From Streptomyces tateyamensis (GTDB lineage Bacteria > Actinomycetota > Actinomycetes > Streptomycetales > Streptomycetaceae): a stretch of DNA of 49,899 nucleotides. Every line of letters begins with the position of its first letter. The first letter of the stretch is position 1. The DNA lies in the NCBI RefSeq assembly GCF_003205575.1, contig NZ_PYBW01000069.1, forward strand, positions 1-49,899, given 5' to 3'. The translations under genes were made by a program, and so were the position numbers. The notes below the pieces were generated by a model. It did not search any database, was not told the origin of the DNA, and saw only the letters and a program-made list of their open reading frames with translations. Of this stretch, positions 33,355-41,479 are shown piece by piece.

Positions 33355-34217
33355 CCCGCCTGGGCCCGCGTGCCGCGCTCGCCCTGCTGCTGGTCTCACT
33401 GGTGGGCCTGGCGGCCTTCGGCTGGCCGCTGCTGGCCGGCCCGCACTCGGCGGTGGTCGGCCACGCCGCCGACGCCCCTTGGCTGTTCGCCCTGTTGCTG
33501 CCACTGCTGCTGGCGGTGCTGGTGGCGCAGATCTCCGAGGCCGGCCTGGACCCGAAGGCGGTCGCGGTGCTCGGCGTGCTGGCCGCGGCCGGCGCCGCGC
33601 TGCGCCCGCTGGGGGCCGGCACGGCGGGCCTGGAGCCGATGTTCTTCCTGATGGTGCTGGCCGGGCGGGTGCTCGGCCCGGCCAACGGCTTCGTGCTGGG
33701 CGCCATCACCCTGCCGGCCTCCGCGCTGCTCACCGGCGGGGTCGGCCCCTGGCTGCCGTTCCAGATGCTGGCGATGGGCTGGGTCTGCGTGGGTGCCGGC
33801 CTGGTCCCGGGCCCGGTCGGCGGCCGGGCCGAGCGGCTGCTGCTGGCCGGCTACGGGGCGCTGGCCGCGATCGGCTACGGCACCGTGATGAACCTGCAGG
33901 GCTGGCCCTACCTGGCCGGCCTGGGCAGCTCGGTCAGCTTCGTGCCGGGCGACCCGGTGAGCGCCAACCTGCCCCGGTTCGCGCTCTACTGCCTGACCAC
34001 CTCGCTCGGCTGGGACCTGCCCCGGGCGGCGCTGACCGCCGTGCTCTGCGTGCTGGCGGGCGGACCGGTGCTGCGCGCGCTGCGCCGGGCCGTGCGGCGG
34101 GCCGCCTTCGCCGCCCCGGTCGCCTTCCGCCCCGCGGCCGACCCAGGCGACCCGGCTCCCGCTCGGGAGCCTCGCCCGGGCGCAGTCAGCGCGCCGCCGG
34201 GTGCCGGGTCTGCCTGA
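33351..34217 (+). CDS. ECF transporter S component (substrate-binding membrane protein)
   Basis: A 288-residue protein; ATG 33351 overlaps the ATPase stop. About six transmembrane segments with LEPMFFLMVLAGRVLGP and MLAMGWVCVGAGLVPG typical of S components. The charged Ala/Pro/Arg C-terminus (about 245-288) is cytoplasmic. Substrate cannot be fixed by sequence; vitamins or corrinoids are candidates given the toroid partner. Overlaps the convergent MarR gene by 32 bases. Confidence 0.85.
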   Translation: MTRLGPRAALALLLVSLVGLAAFGWPLLAGPHSAVVGHAADAPWLFALLLPLLLAVLVAQISEAGLDPKAVAVLGVLAAAGAALRPLGAGTAGLEPMFFLMVLAGRVLGPANGFVLGAITLPASALLTGGVGPWLPFQMLAMGWVCVGAGLVPGPVGGRAERLLLAGYGALAAIGYGTVMNLQGWPYLAGLGSSVSFVPGDPVSANLPRFALYCLTTSLGWDLPRAALTAVLCVLAGGPVLRALRRAVRRAAFAAPVAFRPAADPGDPAPAREPRPGAVSAPPGAGSA

Positions 34218-34641
34218 CCAGGGTCGAGGTCGCCCGCTCCAGCAGCTCGCACAGCACCGCGTACTCGGCCGGGCGGAACGCCCGGCTGAGCCCCGTCTCC
34301 AGCTCCGCGACCTCCTGGTGGGCCCGTTTGACCAGCACCTGCCCGGCCTCGGTCAGCTCGGTCACCAGCACCTTGGCGTGCGCGGGCGACACCGTGCGGG
34401 TGATCAGGCCCTTGCCGTGCAGGGTGCTCAGCACCGTGGCCATGCTCTGCTGGCTCACTCCGCACCCCCGCGCCAGCTCGGCCCCGGACAGCCCGTCCTC
34501 CCGGGAGAGCCTCAGCAGGACCGTGTACTGCGTCATGGTGAGCCCGAATCCCCGCAACACCGCCTCGTGATGGGCCATCAGCGCCTTTTCCGCGCGCCGG
34601 ATCCGAGTGCACAGGTGCTCTGCCGCCGGCATCTCCGTCAT
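34186..34641 (-). CDS. MarR family transcriptional regulator
   Basis: A 151-residue protein; ATG 34641 (ATG 34632 also possible). A winged-helix core: TMTQYTVLLRLSREDGLSGAELA, GVSQQSMATVLSTLHGKGLI (recognition helix) and TVSPAHAKVLVTELTEAG (wing), with N/C-terminal dimer helices. The 143-base divergent region to the DUF4242 gene contains the palindrome GTTCGAAC (34657-34664), a candidate operator. Probably controls itself or the DUF4242 gene. Confidence 0.92.
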   Translation of the reverse strand: MTEMPAAEHLCTRIRRAEKALMAHHEAVLRGFGLTMTQYTVLLRLSREDGLSGAELARGCGVSQQSMATVLSTLHGKGLITRTVSPAHAKVLVTELTEAGQVLVKRAHQEVAELETGLSRAFRPAEYAVLCELLERATSTLVRQTRHPAAR

Positions 34642-34656
34642 GCGGCACACAATACT

Positions 34657-34664
34657 GTTCGAAC
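34657..34664. promoter_or_regulatory. Palindrome between MarR and DUF4242 genes
   Basis: GTTCGAAC is an exact 8-base palindrome just upstream of the MarR start, in the AT-richest part of the region (AATACTG...ACATATCTCC). A plausible MarR half-site pair; unproven. Confidence 0.35.
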
Positions 34665-34784
34665 TCGGTGGACATATCTCCTTCACTCGAGGAGCTCGCG
34701 TCCGGGGCGGGGCGGGCGCAGTCTGGAAGGACCACGGTCCGGCGAACGGGGCCGGACCGGCGAGCGAGCGGAGGTGCCACTGCC

Positions 34785-35033
34785 ATGGCCACCTTCATGG
34801 ACGTCCACCGCGGGATGACCGGGATCACGGCCGACCAGCTGACCGCAGCGCACCAGGCCGACCTGGCGATCGAGAAGGAGGAGAACGTCCACTTCAAGCA
34901 GGCCTGGGCGGACCCGGACTCGGGCACCGTCTACTGCCTGTCCGAGGGGCCCTCGATGGAGGCGGTGCAGCGGGTGCACGAGCGCGCCGGGCACCTCGCC
35001 GACGAGATCCACCCCGTGCCGTTCACCGTCTGA
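34785..35033 (+). CDS. SCO4226 family nickel-binding protein (DUF4242)
   Basis: An 82-residue protein; ATG 34785 with GGAGGTG upstream. MATFMDVHRGM, then VYCLSEGPSMEAVQRVHERAGHLADEIHPV match the DUF4242/ferredoxin-like fold of SCO4226, a nickel-binding protein in S. coelicolor. Conserved His residues supply ligands. Divergent from MarR; role probably nickel handling. Confidence 0.88.
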   Translation: MATFMDVHRGMTGITADQLTAAHQADLAIEKEENVHFKQAWADPDSGTVYCLSEGPSMEAVQRVHERAGHLADEIHPVPFTV

Positions 35034-35084
35034 CCCGCTTCACGCCCCGGCGGCGATGGCCCGGCGCGATCCGGAGGACACGCC

Positions 35085-37139
35085 CTAGAAGGACCGCCCC
35101 TCGCCGTGCGGCACATGGGCCGCCGGGGTGGGGTCCGGGCGCTCGTGCGGGTCGCCGCAGAGGCTGTCGGTGAGCCGGGTGAGCAGGGCGGCCAGGTCCG
35201 CGAACTGCTTCTCGTCCCAGTCCCCCAGCAGCGACGCCAGCTGGCTGCGCCGGGCCGCCACCAGCCGCAGCGCCACCTGCTCGCCCGGCTCGGTGAGCCG
35301 CAGCGGCAGCCCGTTGCGCAGCGCCAGCCCGCGGCCCTCCACCTCACGCGCGGCGGCCTCCACCACAGCGGGCGGCACGATCCCGCGCTCCGCCAGTTCG
35401 GCCGGCTCCACCGAGCCCTGCCGGTGCATCTGCAGCAGCAGCCAACTGGCGGCCGGTTGCAGGTCCAGGCCGGCCTCGGCGGTGATCCGCCGGTACAGGT
35501 CGCGCCGTGCCTCCCGGCTGCTGAGCACGGTCAGCGCCCGGGCGATCTCGTCCACCGAACTGCGCTCCACCGGGTTCATCCCGATCGACTCGGACAGGTC
35601 GGGCGCGGTCACCGAGGCCCGCAGCGGCTGCTCCTGGACGAACAGCGCCAGCACGAAGGCCACCGCCGCCACCGGCGCCGCGTACAGGAAGACCTGCGCG
35701 ATGGAGCTCGCGTACGCGTGCAGCACCCCGTGGGCCACGGACGGCGGCAGCTGCTGCACCACCCGCGGGTCGGCGAGGATGGTGCCCGCGCTGAACCCGC
35801 TCGGCAGCTGCACCCCGTGCAGCGCGTCCGCCAGCCTGTGCTTCAGTCCGGTGGTGAAGACGGTCCCGAAGATCGACACCCCGAAGGAGGCGCCGATCGA
35901 GCGGAAGAAGGTGGCGGAGGCGGTGGCCACCCCGAGGTCCTGGTAGCCGACCGAGTTCTGCACGATCAGCACCAGCACCTGCAGCACCAGGCCCAGCCCG
36001 AGGCCGAAGACCAGGAAGTACAGGCTCATCACGGTGGTGGAGGTGGACTCGGTGAGCCGGGAGAGCAGCACCAGGCCAACCGTCACCACCGCGGTGCCGG
36101 CGATCGGGAAGACCCGGTAGCGGCCGGTGCGGGCGACCACCTGGCCCGAGCCGATCGAGGTGACCAGCATGCCCAGCACCATCGGCAGCATGTGCACCCC
36201 GGACATGGTGGGCGAGACGCCCTGCACCACCTGCAGGAAGGTCGGCAGGTAGGTGAGCGCGCCGAACATCGCGAAGCCGACCACGAAGGAGATCACGGCG
36301 ACCAGGCTGAAGGTCCGGGACCGGAACAGCCGCGGCGGCAGCACCGCCTCCTCGGCCCGCCGCTCGACCAGGACGAAGGCTGCCAGCAGCACCACCCCGA
36401 GCACGCCCAGGCCGATGATCTGCCAGGAGCCCCAGCCGTAGGTCACCCCGCCCAGCGAGGTCATCAGCACGAAGCAGGTGGCCACCGAGGCGATCAGCAC
36501 GATGCCGGGGTAGTCGATCCGGTGATCGCGCTTGACCTCGACGCTGTGCAGCACCACGGCGATCGCCACCAGCGCCACCGCGCCGATCGGCAGGTTGATG
36601 TAGAACACCCAGCGCCAGGAGAGCTGGTCGACGAAGAAGCCGCCGAGCAGCGGGCCGAGCACGCTGGTGGCGCCGAAGACCGCACCGAACAGGCCCTGGT
36701 ACTTGCCCCGGTCGCGCGGCGGCACCAGGTCGCCGACGATCGCCTGGGTCAGCACGATCAGGCCGCCGCCGCCCAGGCCCTGCAGCGCGCGGAACCCGAT
36801 CAGCTCGCCCATGTTCTGCGACAGCCCGCAGAGCGCGGAGCCGACCAGGAAGATCACGATGGAGGCCTGGAAGAACCGCTTGCGGCCGTACATGTCGCCG
36901 AGCTTGCCCCACAGCGGGGTGGCGGCCGTGGAGGCCAGCAGATAGGCCGTCACCACCCAGGACAGGTGCTCCAGTCCGCCCAGGTCACTGACGATGGTGG
37001 GCAGCGCGGTGGAGACGATGGTCTGGTCGAGGGCGGCCAGCAGCAGCGCCAGCAGCAGCGCGCTGATCGGCACCCAGAGATTGTGGACCGGCGGCTGCTG
37101 CGGGCGGAGCGGTTCGGTCTCGGTCGCCGGTTCCGCCAT
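35085..37139 (-). CDS. MFS drug exporter (DHA2) with C-terminal winged-helix domain
   Basis: A 684-residue protein; ATG 37139. N-terminal 14-helix DHA2/EmrB-QacA transporter: LDQTIVSTALPTIVSDLGG, LWGKLGDMYGRKR (motif A) and GLFGAVFGATSVLGPLLGGF (motif C) for proton-driven efflux. From about residue 515, the cytoplasmic tail has a MarR-like winged-helix pattern: a helical array, then ELAERGIVPPAVVEAAAREVEGRGLALRNGLPLRLTEPG. Members about 680 residues long exist in streptomycetes; the tail may sense substrate or bind DNA. The upstream region has the IR at 37194-37214. Confidence 0.92.
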   Translation of the reverse strand: MAEPATETEPLRPQQPPVHNLWVPISALLLALLLAALDQTIVSTALPTIVSDLGGLEHLSWVVTAYLLASTAATPLWGKLGDMYGRKRFFQASIVIFLVGSALCGLSQNMGELIGFRALQGLGGGGLIVLTQAIVGDLVPPRDRGKYQGLFGAVFGATSVLGPLLGGFFVDQLSWRWVFYINLPIGAVALVAIAVVLHSVEVKRDHRIDYPGIVLIASVATCFVLMTSLGGVTYGWGSWQIIGLGVLGVVLLAAFVLVERRAEEAVLPPRLFRSRTFSLVAVISFVVGFAMFGALTYLPTFLQVVQGVSPTMSGVHMLPMVLGMLVTSIGSGQVVARTGRYRVFPIAGTAVVTVGLVLLSRLTESTSTTVMSLYFLVFGLGLGLVLQVLVLIVQNSVGYQDLGVATASATFFRSIGASFGVSIFGTVFTTGLKHRLADALHGVQLPSGFSAGTILADPRVVQQLPPSVAHGVLHAYASSIAQVFLYAAPVAAVAFVLALFVQEQPLRASVTAPDLSESIGMNPVERSSVDEIARALTVLSSREARRDLYRRITAEAGLDLQPAASWLLLQMHRQGSVEPAELAERGIVPPAVVEAAAREVEGRGLALRNGLPLRLTEPGEQVALRLVAARRSQLASLLGDWDEKQFADLAALLTRLTDSLCGDPHERPDPTPAAHVPHGEGRSF

Positions 37140-37193
37140 CGCGGGCCTCCAGGTGATGCGCCGTCCGGTGTCTGGTCCTCATCGTGTCAGATT

Positions 37194-37214
37194 TGTCCCA
37201 CTATGTGATGGACA
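37194..37214. promoter_or_regulatory. Inverted repeat between MFS and peptidoglycan-binding genes
   Basis: TGTCCCAC (37194) and GATGGACA (37207-37214) form an imperfect inverted repeat (6 of 8 pairs), 55 bases upstream of the MFS start in a divergent promoter region. Candidate operator. A CATAAT near 37265 may be the -10 box for the plus-strand gene. Confidence 0.4.
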
Positions 37215-37313
37215 GTTGGGCCATTAGTAAGCCGGGCGGGCCTGTCGATCCCCAGGGGACTGCTGCATAATCGGGCGCGTTCGACGCACCGACGTTCCAG
37301 GAGGACCGGTCCC

Positions 37314-38267
37314 ATGCCGGGATTCGACCAGCCAGGCCCCGGTCCGGATCCCGACCTGACCGAGACCGCCGTCCTGCCGCACTTCGAGGGCCCGCCGCTG
37401 GTGCGCCCGTACGCGCCCTCGGCGCCGCTCGGCGACCCGTTCGCCACCACCGTCCTGCCGCCGCAGCAGCCCCCGGTGGTGCCGCAGCAGCCGACGGCCG
37501 GTCAGCTGCCGCCCGTGCCGCCGAGGCCCTCGATGCCGCCCCACGCACCGTCGGTGCCCGTGGCGCCCCCGGCCGAGACCACCGCCCTGCTCCCGCCGGC
37601 CCCGCCCTCGGCCGCCCCGCGCGAGCTGGGCCTGTTCCCGCTCGCCACCGCTGAGCCGGCCGGCTCCAGAGGCGCGGACCGCCGGGCCAGAGGGCGCCGC
37701 ACCGGCCTGATCGCCACGGCCGGTGCGGGCGCGGTGGTCCTCGGCGTGGGCCTGGCCTTCGCCCTGGCCCCCGGTTCCGGCGACAACCACCAGGCGCTGC
37801 CGGTGCTGCCCACCGGCGTCCAGGAGCCGAGCCCGAGCGCCCAGCCGAGCAGCACCGCCGCCCCCTCGGCCACCGCCCCGGCCAGCACCGCCGCCCCCAG
37901 CCCGGCCAGGCCGACCGTAGCCCCCAGGAGCAAGGCCGCGTCGCCGACCGCGGCCCCCACCACGGCTGCCCCGCCGACCACCCAGGCGCCCAAGCCCTCC
38001 CCGAGCAGCAGCCCGACTCCGAGTCAGTCACCCAGCCCGACGGCCGCCCAGGTCCTGCAGCCCGGCATGAGCGGCCCCGCCGTCTCCGACCTCCAGCAGC
38101 GGTTGGCCGCAGCCGGCTGCGGCAACGCCCGCAGCGGCACCTACGACGGGAAGACCAGGTCCGAGGTCAGCCTGTTCCAGAACTGGAACGGCATCTGGCC
38201 GACGCAGGGGTACGGGATCTACGACGCGCAGACCCGCACCGCCCTGGAGGGCGGCAAGACCTGCTGA
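37314..38267 (+). CDS. Membrane-anchored peptidoglycan-binding domain protein
   Basis: A 317-residue protein; ATG 37314 with CAGGAGGACC upstream. Pro-rich cytoplasmic N-terminus (1-122), one TM helix at about 129-151, a long Ser/Thr/Pro linker, and a C-terminal peptidoglycan-binding_1 domain: LQPGMSGPAVSDLQQRLAAAG, GTYDGKTRSEVSLFQ and YGIYDAQTRTALE. It should hold the membrane to the cell wall. Expressed from the region shared with the MFS gene. Confidence 0.88.
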   Translation: MPGFDQPGPGPDPDLTETAVLPHFEGPPLVRPYAPSAPLGDPFATTVLPPQQPPVVPQQPTAGQLPPVPPRPSMPPHAPSVPVAPPAETTALLPPAPPSAAPRELGLFPLATAEPAGSRGADRRARGRRTGLIATAGAGAVVLGVGLAFALAPGSGDNHQALPVLPTGVQEPSPSAQPSSTAAPSATAPASTAAPSPARPTVAPRSKAASPTAAPTTAAPPTTQAPKPSPSSSPTPSQSPSPTAAQVLQPGMSGPAVSDLQQRLAAAGCGNARSGTYDGKTRSEVSLFQNWNGIWPTQGYGIYDAQTRTALEGGKTC

Positions 38268-38274
38268 CCCCGCA

Positions 38275-38856
38275 TCACCCCGTGATCGCCCCCACGATGC
38301 TCACGCCCGCCAGCACCAGCATCGCCGCCGCGGCGATCCGGATGATCACCTTCATCGGGACGTGCTTGAGCAGCTTCTGACCCCCCAGGATCGCCAGCCC
38401 GCCGACCGCGCACAGGGCCAGCCAGGCGCCCAGCCCCACGGCGAGCGGATCGGCGTACTGGGCGGCCAGGTTGGCGGTCATGATCTGGGTCAGGTCGCCG
38501 AACTCGGCCACCGCCACCACCAGGAAGCTGGCCCCGGCCACCTTCCAGAACCCGGTGGAGGCCGGCTTCTTCGACTCGTGCGGCTCCTCCTCGTGCTTGT
38601 GCAGCAGCAGCATCACCGCGCCGGCCAGGAAGAGCAGCCCGGTCACCCCCTCCACCCAGCGGTGCGGCAGCAGCGCCAGCAGGCTGCCGGCCACCAGTGC
38701 GAGGCCGACCTGCACGGCCATCGCGGCCGCGACGCCGGCGAACACGTAGGAGGCCCGGTACTTGGTGCCCAGCATCAGGGCGGCGAGCGCGGTCTTGTCG
38801 GGCAACTCGGCCAGGAAGATGATGCCGAAGGTCACGGCGAAGACGGTCAGGCTCAT
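38275..38856 (-). CDS. TMEM165/GDT1 family divalent cation transporter
   Basis: A 193-residue protein; ATG 38856. Six hydrophobic segments in two repeats; the signature motifs are ELPDKT (near residue 17) and EFGDLT (near residue 118), acidic sites for Mn2+/Ca2+. A cytoplasmic His/Glu-rich loop lies between the repeats. The upstream yybP-ykoY riboswitch strongly supports Mn2+ handling, probably export at high Mn2+ (family members such as MneA do this). Confidence 0.93.
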   Translation of the reverse strand: MSLTVFAVTFGIIFLAELPDKTALAALMLGTKYRASYVFAGVAAAMAVQVGLALVAGSLLALLPHRWVEGVTGLLFLAGAVMLLLHKHEEEPHESKKPASTGFWKVAGASFLVVAVAEFGDLTQIMTANLAAQYADPLAVGLGAWLALCAVGGLAILGGQKLLKHVPMKVIIRIAAAAMLVLAGVSIVGAITG

Positions 38857-38949
38857 TGGAACTGAGGATCCCTCGGTTGCGGCTGCCCGGCCAGTCCCGA
38901 GGAGCGAAAGAGACCTCGGCCCGGCAGCACTGGTCTGGTCACAGCACTG

Positions 38950-39055
38950 CGGCCGAAGGTCTCGCCAACACGGTGGTCCGTGTCCCGGGCGCCGGGCCCC
39001 TCATCGCTGAGCGGCCAGTATGTCGACGGTCCGGTGGAGGGCTACTCCCCTTCAA
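38950..39055 (-). promoter_or_regulatory. yybP-ykoY (manganese) riboswitch
   Basis: On the minus strand: GAAGGGGAGTAGCCC (39054-39040), GGACCGTCGACATACTGGCC (39032-39013) and GGCGAGACCTTCGGCC (38966-38951), the conserved order and sequences of the yybP-ykoY aptamer that senses Mn2+. The first paired element begins at the TGA of the FetB-like gene. Between aptamer and start codon is a CCGAGG...CCTCGG hairpin (38896-38920), a candidate expression platform. Confidence 0.92.
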
Positions 39056-39852
39056 CTCCTCCACTGTACCGGACGTCGTACCAGGCCCCGCGCCACCAGT
39101 TCGAGCACCACCACGATCGCCACCGCCTCCACCGCCAGCAGCGCGACCAGCACGAACAGCTGCACCGCCCCCGCCGCCACCGGCGAGGCCCCGCCCAGCA
39201 GCATCCCGACGAACGCGCCCGGCAGCGTGACCAGGCCCACCGTGCGGGTCTGGTCCAGCGCCGGGACCAGCGAGGTGGCCGCGGCGGTCCGGCAGATCTC
39301 CAGCCGCGCGTCGCGGTCCTCGAAGCCCAGCGCCAGCGCCGCCTCCACCTCGCCGTGCCGCTGCGCCAGCTCGTCCAGTGCCCGGCGCCCGGCCAGCGAG
39401 GTGGCGGTCAGCGCACCGCCGATCAGGATCCCGGCCACCGGCACGATGGACAGGCCCTGCCAGGGCAGCAGCCGACTGACCAGCAGCAGCGCGAGCACCG
39501 GTGCGACTCCGGCGCCGATCGGTGCCGCCGCCCAGGTCCAGGACCAGCCGGGGGCGTCCGTCATCCGCCGTCCGGCGGTGCGCACCGCGACCGAGAACAT
39601 CACCAGCACGAAGAGCGCGGTGAACCAGAGCGAGTGCACCACCCAGGTGATCACGAAGGAGACCGCGGCCAGCTGCACCACCGCCCGGATCCCCGCGCGC
39701 AGCACGTCCCGCCCGTGCCCGAGCCGCCCCCAGCCGGCCACCGCCACCCCGGCGGCCAGCAGCACGGCCATGGCCACCCCGAGCGCGGGGGTGACCGGCA
39801 GCAGCTGGTTGCCCCCGACGGCAGCGGCCGGCGGGCCCGCGGTCAGATCCAA
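39052..39852 (-). CDS. FetB/YbbM (UPF0014) family ABC permease
   Basis: A 266-residue protein. Start uncertain: TTG 39852, overlapping the mannosyltransferase stop by ten bases, gives the full family N-terminus (LLPVTPALGVAMAVLLAAG), and no better ATG/GTG exists. Six to seven hydrophobic segments; central VLALGFEDR-like segment and TVGLVTLPGAFVGMLLGGASP are UPF0014 hallmarks. E. coli FetB exports iron with the ATPase FetA; no ATPase gene is next to this one. Directly upstream of the Mn riboswitch. Confidence 0.8.
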   Translation of the reverse strand: MDLTAGPPAAAVGGNQLLPVTPALGVAMAVLLAAGVAVAGWGRLGHGRDVLRAGIRAVVQLAAVSFVITWVVHSLWFTALFVLVMFSVAVRTAGRRMTDAPGWSWTWAAAPIGAGVAPVLALLLVSRLLPWQGLSIVPVAGILIGGALTATSLAGRRALDELAQRHGEVEAALALGFEDRDARLEICRTAAATSLVPALDQTRTVGLVTLPGAFVGMLLGGASPVAAGAVQLFVLVALLAVEAVAIVVVLELVARGLVRRPVQWRS

Positions 39853-41414
39853 CTGGTGAACCACATGTGGTCCTGCCAGTCCGTCATCGGGATCACCTGC
39901 GCGGTGTAGAGCGGCAGGAAGTACAGGAAGCAGCCCATGACCGCCAGCACGACGGACCCGGCCGCGACCCCGCCCCAGGCCCGCCGCCGCACCGAGCAGC
40001 CGGGCGGACCGAGCACCGCGCCGAGCATCTGGGCCACCGCCAGACAGAGGAAGGGCACCAGCACCACCATGTAGAACGAGAAGATGGTGCGCTGCTGGAA
40101 CCCGAACCAGGGCAGGTAGACCGCCGCCACCGCACAGAGCACCGCGCCCGAGCGCCAGTCCCGGCGGAAGAACCAGGCCCACAGCAGGTAGGCCAGCGCG
40201 AAGCAGGCGGTCCACCAGAGCAGCGGGGTGCCCAGCGCCAGGATCTGGGTGGTGCAGCCGCCGGGCGCGGTGCAGCCCTGCTGCCCGGTGCTGACGGGCT
40301 GCCAGTACATCGACACCGGACGGCCCTGGACCAGCCAGCTCCACGGGTTGGACTGGTAGGTGTGCGGGCTGGTCAGCGTGGTGTTGAAGTGCCACATCTC
40401 CGACTGGTAGTGCCACCAGCCACGCCAGGCGGCCGGCCCGAAGCCGGAGCGCCCCTCGCCCCACTGCCGGTCGTAGCCGCCCGAGGTGGCGAACCAGCCG
40501 GACCAGGAGGCCACGTAGGTGGCGGCGCCGACCACCACCATCGAGGCGAAGGCGGGCACCGCGTCGTGGCGCAGCATCGCCCGCCACGGGTGCCGGGCGC
40601 CGGCCCGGCGGCGGCCGGCCTGGTCCCAGAGCACGGTGAGCAGGCCGAAGGCGGCCAGGATCTGCGCACCGTTCCACTTCACCGAGCAGGCCGCGCCCAG
40701 CATCAGCCCGGCCGCCAGCCGCCACGGGCGCAGCCCCAGCCGCACCGAGCCGCCGTCCACGCCGTCGGCGAGCAGCCGGGCCCGGGTGCGGTCGCGGTCC
40801 AGCAGCAGGCAGCCGAAGGCGGCCAGCACGAAGAACATCAGCACGCCGTCCAGCAGCCCGGTGCGGCTCATCACCAGCTGCAGGCCGTCCACCGACATCA
40901 GCAGCGCGGCGGTGCAGCCGAGCAGGGTGGAGCCGAACAGCCGCCGCCCGATCCGGGCCAGCATCAGCACCGTGAGGGTGCCGAGCAGCGCGACCACGAC
41001 CCGCCAGCCGAACGGGTGCAGCCCGTAGACCGCCTCGCCGAGCGCGATCACCCACTTGCCCAGCGGCGGGTGCGCCACGAAGGCCGGCGAGCTGCCCAGC
41101 GGGATCGTCTGCGGGACGGCCAGGAGCTGCTCGTTGGCGTTGTTCGGCCAGCTGCCCTCGTAGCCCTGTTGGAGCAGCGACCAGGCGTCCTTGGGGTAGT
41201 AGGTCTCGTCGAAGACGAAGGCGTTGGGGTGGCCGAGGTTCCACAACCGCAGCACTCCGGCGAACAGCGCCACCGCGATCGGTCCGACCCAGCCCGCCGA
41301 CCGGAGCAGCCAGGGCACCCGGTCGGCCAGCCGCGCAACGAACGGCGAGCGGCCGGTCGGTGGGGCCGCGTGTGCCCCGCCGACCGGCCGCTCGATGACT
41401 GCCGTGTCTGCCAT
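39843..41414 (-). CDS. Dolichyl-phosphate-mannose-protein mannosyltransferase (PMT family)
   Basis: A 523-residue protein; ATG 41414. First extracytoplasmic loop has the acidic pair in VFDETYYPKDAW, the catalytic DE motif of GT39. About eleven membrane segments, with WSWLVQGRPVSMYW and YMVVLVPFLCLAVAQMLG near the end. It O-mannosylates exported proteins from a polyprenyl-phosphate-mannose donor; the actinobacterial Pmt also serves as phage receptor-related glycosylation. Overlaps the FetB-like start. Confidence 0.95.
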   Translation of the reverse strand: MADTAVIERPVGGAHAAPPTGRSPFVARLADRVPWLLRSAGWVGPIAVALFAGVLRLWNLGHPNAFVFDETYYPKDAWSLLQQGYEGSWPNNANEQLLAVPQTIPLGSSPAFVAHPPLGKWVIALGEAVYGLHPFGWRVVVALLGTLTVLMLARIGRRLFGSTLLGCTAALLMSVDGLQLVMSRTGLLDGVLMFFVLAAFGCLLLDRDRTRARLLADGVDGGSVRLGLRPWRLAAGLMLGAACSVKWNGAQILAAFGLLTVLWDQAGRRRAGARHPWRAMLRHDAVPAFASMVVVGAATYVASWSGWFATSGGYDRQWGEGRSGFGPAAWRGWWHYQSEMWHFNTTLTSPHTYQSNPWSWLVQGRPVSMYWQPVSTGQQGCTAPGGCTTQILALGTPLLWWTACFALAYLLWAWFFRRDWRSGAVLCAVAAVYLPWFGFQQRTIFSFYMVVLVPFLCLAVAQMLGAVLGPPGCSVRRRAWGGVAAGSVVLAVMGCFLYFLPLYTAQVIPMTDWQDHMWFTSWI

Positions 41415-41479
41415 CGCCCCACCGTCGACTCGTCGATCACCGCCGAGCCGTGGTCCCGGCGATCTCCCCGGTCACCCTC

